Source of the DNA: Actinernus sp. WN-2022
Taxonomy: Eukaryota > Cnidaria > Anthozoa > Actiniaria > Actinernidae
Direction: 5' to 3'
Assembly (NCBI GenBank): GCA_030867875.1
Contig: JAOWCC010000286.1
Location: 1 to 64,000 of the forward strand
DNA length: 64,000 bases
This document shows, piece by piece, positions 56,395 through 64,000 of the stretch. Within the stretch, counting starts at the first letter, position 1. Each line of letters opens with the position of its first letter. Position numbers and translations under genes: made by a program. The notes under the pieces were generated by a model. It saw only the letters and a program-made list of their open reading frames with translations. It was not told the origin of the DNA and ran no database searches.

Positions 56395-56842
56395 TTTAAT
56401 AGCCTGCTTAGGTCAGCAAAGGTTTCGTACTATGGTGACATTATTGAGAACTCTAAGCACGATCAGAGGGTCCTGTTTCAGACAGTTGAGAAGTTACTAC
56501 ATACTAAATCTGAACCTCTTTATCCTGAATCAAGTTCAGACAGTGATTTTGTTATTAGTTTTTAAGTCTCTAAATAACCTAGCTCCTATTTATATCAGTG
56601 ATTTATTAAAGAAATACATCCCTAACCGTAATCCAGGTCCAATCAAAGGACCTATGGTGACAGAGCTGCCCATCGATATGAGAAGGCCTGACATGTCAAT
56701 TACAATTTTTAAGACTTACCTTTTTGGGAAAGCTTTTTTGTAAATATTCATTTCATTCCTTAATGTAGTAATGTAAAGCGCCATAGTGCAGTTAGTGGAT
56801 ATGGCGCTATATAAATTTATTATTATTATTATTATTATTATT
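56395..56842 (+). mobile_element. Internally deleted LINE inside the Kolobok gene
   Basis: FNSLLRSAKVSYYGDIIENS and QRVLFQTVEKLLHTKSEPLY are the linker before the RT. The sequence then jumps straight to the RT C-terminus (LVFKSLNNLAPIYISDLLKK, PDMSITIFKTYLFGKAF), so the whole RT palm is deleted. The 3' end has a stem-loop (AGCGCCATA at 56777-56785 with TATGGCGCT at 56800-56808), ATATAAAT and an (ATT)n tail to 56842. It interrupts the transposase between AGASVNKVLL and MGVLVYHHPTYYYHQ. Confidence 0.8.
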
Positions 56843-57161
56843 CCGGCACATGGGGGTGCTTGTTTATCACCATCCTACCTACTACTACCATCAGAAGCAC
56901 ATCCTTATCCCAGCCATTGTGAAATTCTGGCGCACCTACCAGGCAAAGATTCTTCAGTCTTTGAGTGGGAAGGAAGTGACCCTTGCAGGTGATGGACGGC
57001 ACGACAGATGGGCCATTCTGCAAAATATGGGACGTATACAATCTTTTGTTGCACTGTTGGCCTTATAATTCACATTGTTCTTGTCCAGGTAATTAAATCC
57101 AACCCAATTAATGATTAACTATAACCAACCCACAGAAACTTATAATCAAATGTACAACATA

Positions 57162-57307
57162 GGCCTTTTCTCAAATAAACCGGAAGTTATTGGTCATGGT
57201 GCATTGTGGTTAGCTTCGGTACAAACAACGCCATATATGGTATCAAATATGGCATTTGTACCGAAGCTAGACCACAATTCACCATGATCTGTATTTGAGA
57301 AAAGGCC
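57162..57307. mobile_element. TA-flanked MITE, 146 bp
   Basis: GGCCTTTTCTCAAATA and its inverse form the ends, TA on both sides (57160-57161, 57308-57309). The inner arms TTCGGTACAAA / TTTGTACCGAA also pair. Non-coding. Confidence 0.8.
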
Positions 57308-57309
57308 TA

Positions 57310-57891
57310 TGGATATCATAACCACACAGGAGGTTGGTTCATTAAGTAGTGTTCACTCTTCCATTTTTTGCTTGACAGATCTAGGTATTTTGAAAATATA
57401 AGGTATGCATTTTGTTTCAGTTAAAGAAGCCACAAGGTGTCGAAGTGACAATACTGGTAATTACTATTATTTTTTGGGAATTCAATGGTGCAAGTGTGTA
57501 TTTAAAATCCACATAATTGAATAAGTTCAGTGTCAATTAATTTGTTTTATCGTACAAGTCTGTATTTTAACTGGTCTAGCTTATACTTTTTTAATAATCC
57601 ATTGAACCCCTGAATGAACCTGTTACTTCAAATATAGGTTAAACCATAACCTAGGTTATTTACAAACAAAAAAGCCTAGCTGAAATGAAAAATAACATGC
57701 AACACATATTTGAGGTAACAGGTTAGAAAAGTAAAATTTGCCATTGTCTACTTTATTACCTTTTCTGACTTTTGAGTCATTTCTTTGGTGTACTTGTGAG
57801 TGATGTGATGTATACAGGCATCCTTTAGTGAGCTAAAGCAGTCAAAGTAATGGGCTAGTATTCTAGACACTAGAACAATATAATTATGCCT
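57310..57891. other. Non-coding stretch
   Basis: No gene supported. Confidence 0.4.
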
Positions 57892-58480
57892 TTATTTCTT
57901 GTGATCTTGAATTGCTGGCAAGAATTTGATGTTGGGGACATCTGACAGTTCCTTTGTTTGACCATGACAAGGCAATTCATTTCCAGACACCCTGTTCTCA
58001 ACCATCTTGTGATTGACCCAGTGTATGTCTTTGATTTGATTGATCATTGTCATGTCGTTTCGCTCAATTTCTAAGTCAATGTTGTCAAACACAATTGTAA
58101 ATCCTAAATGGCAGGTGGTTTTATAATCCCTTAGTTCTTTCTTTGCCTTTACCTCATGCCCTTTCACCTGACAACCTGTCCTGCACTCAGCTAGTGCTGG
58201 TAGACACTGATCAGTTAGTAGACACTGCGTAGGTGGTGGACACTGATCAGCTCACGAATACTGATCATCTGGTGGACACTGATCAGCTGGCGAATACTGA
58301 TCAGCTGGTATAACATCAATGTTATGTTCCCGATTGTTGATTTCAGAATTTTCCTTGGATATTCTGCTCTTTGCAGTCTTTAGCTGAATATCATGTTCTT
58401 CTCCCAAAGTATTCATCTTATCCAATGTACCTTGATTGGAACAAGTTACTTTCAATTTGCAGAGTCGAGTTAGGTTGGCC
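57892..58480 (-). pseudogene. DUF6589-like gene fragment (tentative)
   Basis: After a TTTCAAG acceptor at 58481 the minus frame reads ANLTRLCKLKVTCSNQGTLD, KMNTLGEEHDIQLKTAKSRI, then an 18-bp-repeat tail (DQYSPADQCPPDDQYS) and a stop. A second frame at 58167-57892 reads LGFTIVFDNIDLEIERNDMT, KDIHWVNHKMVENRVSGNEL, DVPNIKFLPAI. The (V/I)FDN-D, HWVNH and RVSGN blocks resemble DUF6589-type proteins of cnidarians and other eukaryotes as I remember them. No catalytic role is known to me. The break between frames may be an intron or decay. Confidence 0.4.
58196..58310. repeat. 18-bp tandem repeat around TGATCAGCTGG
   Basis: ACTGATCAGCTGG-type words alternate with GGTGGAC and GCGAATA spacers about six times, inside the frame above. 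Confidence 0.75.
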
Positions 58481-58559
58481 TTGAAAGAAAAAAAAATGAT
58501 TAGCTCAATATATTCAGCTATGAGAAGGGGAGGGTGAAGGTATATATAGGTACAATATT

Positions 58560-59122
58560 AGTATATACATTTCAAGTCCTCATTAATTATTCACGAGGTA
58601 TTCAGCCAATCCAATGGTCTGATTTTAATCCCTTGAGGACACTGGATACCTGGTCTAGTCCTCCTAGCAGTAACTGGAAAAGTTTCTAGTTACTGGAACA
58701 AGTTGTTCCAGTAACTGGAAATTTTTCCAGTTACTACGAATAAATTATTGAAAAACATCATGGCATGCATAATTACTCTTTTATTGATCAGATTAAACAA
58801 TTTCCTTTCAAATTCCATTCATTATCATTATGAGGTGGATACACCTCTTTTACTAAGTTAGATTATCATCCAAGTGCATTATTTTCTCGATATTTTTTAG
58901 TTTTCCTTGCAAAATACTAAACTACCAGCAACTTTTATTTGTCTTTGATTCCTCCCGAATAATTAATGAGGAGTTGAAGTCGTTCAAAGTCCTCCAATTT
59001 CGGACTGGACGGGGATTTCAAGTCCTTGCAATTAGTTCCAGTCCTCGGCTGCGCCTCGGACTGGAACAAATTGCGCGGACTTGAAATCCCCGTCCAGTCC
59101 TCATTGTCGGACTTTAAACATT
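58560..59122. repeat. Nested palindromes, probable foldback elements
   Basis: Outer arms TCAAGTCCTCATTAATTATTC (58569-58589) and GAATAATTAATGAGGAGTTGA (58959-58979) are inverted. Inside is GTTACTGGAACAAGTTGTTCCAGTAAC. Immediately to the right lies a third palindrome (58990-59122) with AAAGTCC, GGACTGGACGGGGATTTCAA and its inverse around TCGGCTGCGCCTCGGA. Confidence 0.75.
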
Positions 59123-60971
59123 ACATATAGTATAGAGCAGATTTCATATGTCAGTGGGACATTTAGGGCAATTACTTACATAATATTAAAGTACAGTACA
59201 GCTGTCTGATCCAATCACAATGCTTATAGTTACCATACTAAAAAATAATATGGCAACAACCCTGCCTGCATTGTGAATAGACATTTCCTTTTAATATCTA
59301 ATGACTGGGTAATGATCTAGTTCTTGTGAGAGGATGGATCGAATGGCACGAAAAATATATTTTATTACACGGTCATTCCGCACCACATGCCATTCTACCT
59401 TTTACCACCATCCCATTTTACCCTATAGCGTAGCTTATGACGTCATAGTGCGCAGGAGCCCATAACCCCATGTTATATAGGTGATCACAAAAAAGGGGGA
59501 AATGAACAGGTACATTTGATTTCACTGGTCTTTGGAAATGATGATTCCTCTATACATGCAGTTTTCAAGTAAGCCCTCCCCTCGTTCTATTGAAAATTAA
59601 GAATTGAGCATAGAAACGGTTAAGGAGGATTAAGTTCGTTTGTAGCGATTTCTTTGCCGGTTCCTTTAAATAAGACAAGTGTGTCAGGTAATGCGTGGGG
59701 ACGCGCCATTCGTCACGCTTTCCAGACTCAAATTACATTCGTAATTTGGCCCGTTATGGTCACAGATTTGTGTCAACATGTTATTGTCGAAATGTTTTAA
59801 ACTGAATAAGATGAGTATAATTTAAACATTTTCCTGTTCGGAAATCATGCCAAAAGAATCATTAGACGCACAACGCGTTCAGGTGAGAAAACCTGAGATA
59901 TTCTATAAAACTGCAGGGTTTCTATGAGTAACAAGTATTTGGTTGCATCCGTTAGGCCAGAAATACTGAAATAAAATCAATGAAAATTTACCTGATGTCT
60001 TTATCTGAAGTCTTTTAGCGAATTCTGTTGAAACTTTACCTCCCGACCTCTCCATACAAACCCTTACAATTTGAAACTCAAACAGAGGGTTTCCTGTGGA
60101 TTGACAAGATAATTTGAAACTCAAACAGAGCTTGGGTTTCCTGTGGTCAATCCCACGATGGTTGAGTGATTCAAAAATATAACTCACCGAAATCTTCATC
60201 AATGAAATGCTAACCGACCAATTTACAAAGATACTTGATTTCTTTTGTAATTTGAAGAGCAAAGTTACTTGTTTCTGGTAATTTAAGTGTTCTACAGATA
60301 CAAAGCTTTATACTTTATTAACTTGGATTCATGGTGAATTATTTGCTGAATCGTGACAGCCGTATGTTTGAATTGATCCATATAAAGAGATCTACGTTTT
60401 AGGCTCAAAATTCGAGAAAATAGAATAAAAGTAGTAATTCGATAATAATTAATCATATTTTGCGAAAAAATTATTGTAACTACATTAAGCTGGAATTTTT
60501 AAAACGTTTCTTGTTCTCTTGTTATGTGACAGGCAGCTGACCTGTTGACCTTGTAGTTTGGATCGTCTTATGCACATTTATGTTATTTTTTTGGGTGGTG
60601 TTGTGTTATTGAAAATAACTCGGTGAACCTGAAAACTGCGACAGAGCAGTGGAGAAAAGGAAACGGTCGATTTCTAATCTCTTTGAACTGTTTAGCGTGA
60701 CAACCCATTTAGTGGGCTACATATGAAATTGGTCAAAATACGCTAGACAGTTTTGATTCTGGACGCCAGGCTTTTTGCGGGCCAAAATAGATATTTGAAG
60801 ACAGAAAATTAGAATGGTTCAGCTTTAAGGACATATCTTGTTTTGTTGAGAAATACATATACCGGAGGAGATAAGCCATCTGAAATTGGCTCTAATTTCA
60901 TCTTGAACACGACTACTCGAAGGTAGTGTATTCAACTGGTCCGTACGCACGATTCTCGATATTTACTGACA
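59123..60971. other. Non-coding region
   Basis: About 1.8 kb without a supported gene. A short direct repeat (AATTTGAAACTCAAACAGAG) occurs at about 60067 and 60111. Confidence 0.4.
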
Positions 60972-62605
60972 TCCGCTCTTAAGTTAGCATGTGACTACAT
61001 TAGTGAAGCTTTAGCAATGGTATTCAACCAATCTATCTTACAAGACATAGTACCTGATATCCTAAAAAAATCAAAAATAACACCAGTAGATTAAAGGGGA
61101 GAAGTAACTGATCCAACCAACTTCCGCCCGATTTCTGTCCTTTCCCAGATATTTGAAAAATTAGTATATAAGCAAGGAAAGGTCCAACTTCTTTTTGAAT
61201 TTCAGGTTGGATTTAGAAAGGAAAGATCAACAGCTCAAGCAATTACTGAAATCACTGATAACTTGAAAAAGGCAATTGATGATAAGTTAGTTACCTGTGC
61301 AATATTCTTAGATTCTTCTAAAGCATTTGACACTGTGAACTATGAAATTTTACTTTAAAAGATGGAAAAGTATGGGGTAAGAGGAATTCCTCTTAAATGG
61401 TTCACCAGTTACTTATCAAACCGTTAACAGTATGTTTCTATTGGTGATACAGAATCCTCCAAACAAACAGTGAAATGTGGAGTTCCACAGCAGCTCCCTG
61501 GGCCCATTATTATTTCTACTTTACATCAATGATCTCCCAAATTGTTCTAAAACGCTTAAATTTCGAATTTTTGCTGATGACACAAATGTGTTTGCTTCCT
61601 CACGTAACGGTAAAGACCTTGAAAAACTAATTGCTACTGAAATGCAATGGGAAAAGTTAAGAAGTGGTGTGACATTAATAAGCTATCCATTAACTTAAAA
61701 AAAACTTCATGATAATAAAACCTGCTCAGAAAGGAGAAATAAATATAAATATAAAATTTAATTTAACAGGAAAATATAGTACGACATACTCCATAGAAAG
61801 GAAAACTTATATTAAGTACTTAGGTGTGTTTATCGATAGCTCTTTATCCTGGATACAACATATTTCTTATGTCTGTTCGTGAATTGCAAAAAATACTGGC
61901 ATTATCTCTAAACTTAGGCATTACGTATCTCTTCAACAACTGAAGCAACTCTACTACACTCTCATCTATCCCTATATTTCATATGCAATTCTAGCTTGGG
62001 GAAGTGCCTACAAATCTCGCATACGAAAGATACAAACCAAACAAAACAAAGTAGTCAGGCTAATATTCTTCGCTAAATCGTATGGCAAGAATACTGAGAG
62101 TGCTCTGCCTTTACTAAATTTATTGGATATAAATAATGTTTTCAACATGCATATCCTAAAATTTGCTCATCTATGGGACAGAAAGCAACTACCAAAACAA
62201 TTTGAGAATTGGTTTCGTTCTGCCAGAATTTCTACAAACCGAAGGCTAGAACAAACATTGGTAAGCAGACTGTTTCTTTTGTAGCGAGTAGTAGTAGTTG
62301 GTAAAAAATCCCTTAATATATATTCCTTCTCGAAATACTTGATACTGATCAATACCAAAGTAATTAATTAGTAATTTATCTTCCAGACTCATTTTTCTCC
62401 CCTCTTCCTGTTTAGATACATAGTTGTATGTTTAAAAACAATTAATATAAATAGTAGCTAGGAGCCAACTAAAAAACCTAACGGTTTATTTGGCTTCTAG
62501 GCACTTATAATTCTTTCACTTTAGTAACAATGTATGTCTTCTTAATTAATATAAAAGAATATAATTTAAAGTAGCATAAGTGTGAATAAAGTTGTTGCTG
62601 TTGTT
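60972..62605 (+). mobile_element. Decayed LINE (CR1/Jockey group)
   Basis: RT blocks appear in several frames: CDYISEALAMVFNQSILQDI, PTNFRPISVLSQIFEKLVY, GFRKERSTAQAITEITDNLK, FLDSSKAFDTVNYE, LGPLLFLLYINDLPNCSKTL, RIFADDTNVFASS with the Asp pair, INKLSINLKKT, YIKYLGVFIDSSLSW, LYYTLIYPYISYAILAWGSA, NRRLEQTL. The 3' part has a stem-loop (CTAGGAGCCAA with TTGGCTTCTAG, 62458-62500), AATAAAG and a GTTGTT-type tail to 62605. Many stops, so it is old. Confidence 0.85.
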
Positions 62606-62841
62606 GGCTAATACATCTGTTTGGAAATACAGTTGTTGAGAACATGTGTCAACGGAGACGCCAGCTGCTCGGCAACCATCTTGATCAATTTAACTGGAAT
62701 ATTATGTGGACCGCATGAGCAGTCAGACATCAACTGTGTAATAGTCATTTGAGTGTAATACACGCACAAAACTACACGCACGTAAATAGCTCATTAAGCA
62801 AAAAAATATCGCTTGGGGAATACACGATTACCATTAATAAT

Positions 62842-63080
62842 GATTAAACTACAAACTAAAGAAGTTACTTGAGTGTCGGCACTTCCCGTGTTGTCACACT
62901 TCGATGTTTAAAAAAAAAATTCATCTGAAATCATTCAACTGCGCCACTGTTTGTGTGTCTACTTCCAAGTATTGAAAGTTACTTTTATTTGCAGAACTTG
63001 TGTTTGAAAGCCGGTATCTATGATGAAACTACAAACTAAAGTTACTTGAGAGTCGGCACTTCCCGTGTTGTAACACAGGG
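62842..63080. repeat. Diverged direct repeat, about 60 bp x2
   Basis: AAACTACAAACTAAAG(AAG)TTACTTGAG(T/A)GTCGGCACTTCCCGTGTTGT occurs at 62846 and again at 63025, spaced about 180 bases. Confidence 0.75.
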
Positions 63081-63129
63081 ATTATTTATATGGCCAAATA
63101 TTATGCGCCACCTTCCGTTTTGAAGCAGA

Positions 63130-64000
63130 TCTACCATTACAACAACAACAACAACAACAATTTATTCGTGACCTCTTAAATTTACATGCTAAGAATATTA
63201 CTGCTAAGAATTTATACTCTAGAAATGAGGAGCACAGCTACTTAGAAATAGCTAAAAACTAGTCGAGCTAAGTAGCTAGGTCATGCAGCATTTAATCATG
63301 TTTGATATAGTAATTGAAAGAAAAGGAAAATGCAATATAATACAATACAAAGGACAAAAAAATACAATAATACAAAATACAGAAAGGGCATAAAAAAAGA
63401 AAAGTGCATCAGATATCTAAATAGCTATTCAGGATAGAATCTATTATGAGTTTCTTGAATTGATTACGTGTCTTTGATTTAAAGTCTTCTTGAATTGAGT
63501 TCCATATTTTAGCGCCTAGAAAACGAATGTTAAATTTGCCATAATTGGTTCTTATTTTAAAAATGTAATATGATTTTTTGCAGGCTAGTCTAGTATTATA
63601 TTGGTGTACCCTATTTAAGCATGTAAAGAAGTCATGAAAAACAGATGGTAAGGCATTTGCCTGGAAATCATGCATAAATAGAGCGTTATTTACGTAAATT
63701 ATATCAATAAATTTGAGTAGACCCAGACGATGAAACAGTGGAGATGAGTGAGCTCTATAATCAGAGAAGGTTATGATTCTGACTGCCTTTTTTTGAAGGA
63801 TAATAAGAGGTTTAAGGGTAGTTGAATAAGTATTGCCCCAGGTTGTTACAGCATAAGATAAGTATGGATAAATTAAGGTATAGTATAGTTGAGTTAAAAT
63901 TGGAGAAGTTACAAAATGTCGAATCTTTGAAAGCATGCCAACGCATCGTTTGATTTTCTTAGTAATGTGCTGAACATGGTATTTCCAGCTAAGATAAGAA
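63130..64000 (-). mobile_element. LINE on the minus strand, running off the right edge
   Basis: From beyond base 64000 the minus frame continues to 63409. The 3' untranslated part has a stem-loop (AGCTACTTAG with CTAAGTAGCT, plus-strand 63236-63277) and ends in a (GTT)n tail, seen as ACAACAACAACAACAACAAC at about 63139-63160. It resembles the LINE ending at 62605 in tail type. Confidence 0.85.
63409..64000 (-). CDS. LINE RT C-terminal part, open frame
   Basis: The frame is open to the window edge (SYLSWKYHVQHITKKIKRCV before the first Met at 63936). Blocks: LTQLYYTLIYPYLSYAVTTW, LIILQKKAVRIITF, SSPLFHRLGLLKFIDIIYVN, VHQYNTRLACKKSYYIFKIR, FNIRFLGAKIWNSIQEDFKS, ending LNSYLDI-TGA. These are the thumb and C-terminal domain of CR1/Jockey-group RT. 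The catalytic palm lies outside the window, so activity cannot be judged. Confidence 0.85.
   Translation of the reverse strand, partial: SYLSWKYHVQHITKKIKRCVGMLSKIRHFVTSPILTQLYYTLIYPYLSYAVTTWGNTYSTTLKPLIILQKKAVRIITFSDYRAHSSPLFHRLGLLKFIDIIYVNNALFMHDFQANALPSVFHDFFTCLNRVHQYNTRLACKKSYYIFKIRTNYGKFNIRFLGAKIWNSIQEDFKSKTRNQFKKLIIDSILNSYLDI

Larger units (their letters stand above)
52035..57089 (+). mobile_element. Kolobok-type DNA transposon with THAP transposase (right end missing)
   Basis: The left end AGTGCCACTATGATCAAATT follows TTAA at 52031-52034. Subterminal words GATGTTTTTGCATTTTC and CCGCCATTAT match the MITE at 2642-3233. A THAP transposase gene begins 340 bases inside. TTAA targets plus a THAP domain are the defining pair for the Kolobok superfamily. 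I cannot find the inverse AGTGCC end to the right, so the extent is given to the last recognisable exon. Internal insertions: MITE 53162-53373, MITE 55029-55162, SINE 55700-55787, LINE about 56395-56842. Confidence 0.7.
52375..57089 (+). pseudogene. THAP-domain transposase gene (Kolobok), decayed
   Basis: Exon 1 (52375-52640, donor GTGAGC) encodes a THAP finger: MPGSRCVVQGCSNTPNHSAG, then, after a small deletion and shift, GRFMVCSDHFKSPCFERSIH and PGSVPTVWK; the Cys-Cys and Cys-x2-His ligands are visible. Later exons: about 53640-53830 (Thr/Ala-rich), 54299-54498 (coiled coil PCPICESLKKEKKQLQRKLQ, with one in-frame TGA), 55206-55408 (acidic), 56100-56395 (PKGIVFLSKLLLLFQYCDLC, YTWKSQPYLLGMFPAGNILL). 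After a LINE insertion it resumes at 56845-57089 (YYYHQKHILIPAIVKFWRTY, GKEVTLAGDGRHD). A one-base shift is needed for MGHSAKYGTYTIFCC, and the donor is GTAATT at 57090. Stop, shifts and the LINE make it dead. Confidence 0.65.

Overview
This is a piece of an AT-rich, intron-bearing animal genome, most likely a cnidarian such as a coral or sea anemone. The reasons are the repeat repertoire (tyrosine-recombinase retrotransposons, Kolobok-type THAP elements, a KDZ transposase, pogo/Tigger, CR1/L2-type LINEs and a tRNA-derived SINE), metazoan GT-AG splice sites, and no operon structure. The assignment rests on pattern recognition without a database search, and a sponge or mollusc cannot be excluded. 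I see no rRNA, no intact tRNA, no CRISPR array and no convincing single-copy host gene. Almost everything recognisable is mobile-element sequence at some stage of decay.

Layout. 1-2.4 kb: DIRS-type retrotransposon (RT, RNase H, tyrosine recombinase) entering from the left edge. 2.6-3.2 kb: TTAA-flanked MITE with AGTGCC ends. 3.2-20 kb: mostly non-coding, with a decayed coiled-coil gene (5.2-6.7 kb), a zinc-finger-like first exon, several MITEs, tandem arrays of 72, 94, 96 and about 170 bp, and a LINE scrap. 19-33 kb: minus-strand coding remnants, namely a LINE inside a Ser/Pro-rich reading frame, an F-box-like/Ulp1-like gene, an alpha-kinase fragment, a hAT transposase tail, a cysteine-protease-like gene, a multi-exon KDZ transposase, a LINE scrap and a Tigger transposase. 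33.5-34.3 kb: a HIRAN-like ORF facing away from the Tigger gene, then the Tigger terminal repeats. 34.6-37.8 kb: a CCAAT/E-box cluster, an 83-bp minisatellite, a SINE, a MITE and a ParB-like exon. 38-41.8 kb: a minus-strand Crypton-like recombinase gene with a MITE in one intron. 42-45.3 kb: two LINEs in opposite directions.

45.4-57.1 kb is a stack of nested insertions that can be ordered in time. The oldest layer, A, has a gag zinc knuckle and RT. Its RT is split by B, a tyrosine-recombinase retrotransposon with the full A1-B1A2-B2 split-repeat layout. The RNase H of B is split by LINE C, which is bounded by a 6-bp target duplication. Further along, A is broken again by a TTAA-inserted Kolobok element carrying a THAP transposase gene, which is itself hit by another LINE and two small elements. 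57-64 kb holds a MITE, DUF6589-like exons, a field of palindromes, a decayed LINE and another LINE running off the right edge.

The elements relate to each other in several ways. The Kolobok gene and the MITE at 2.6 kb share terminal and subterminal sequence, and a MITE at 10.4 kb shares only the terminal hexamer and the TTAA target. The HIRAN-like ORF looks like cargo of the Tigger element. Five LINE copies carry a 3' stem-loop just before their simple-repeat tails.
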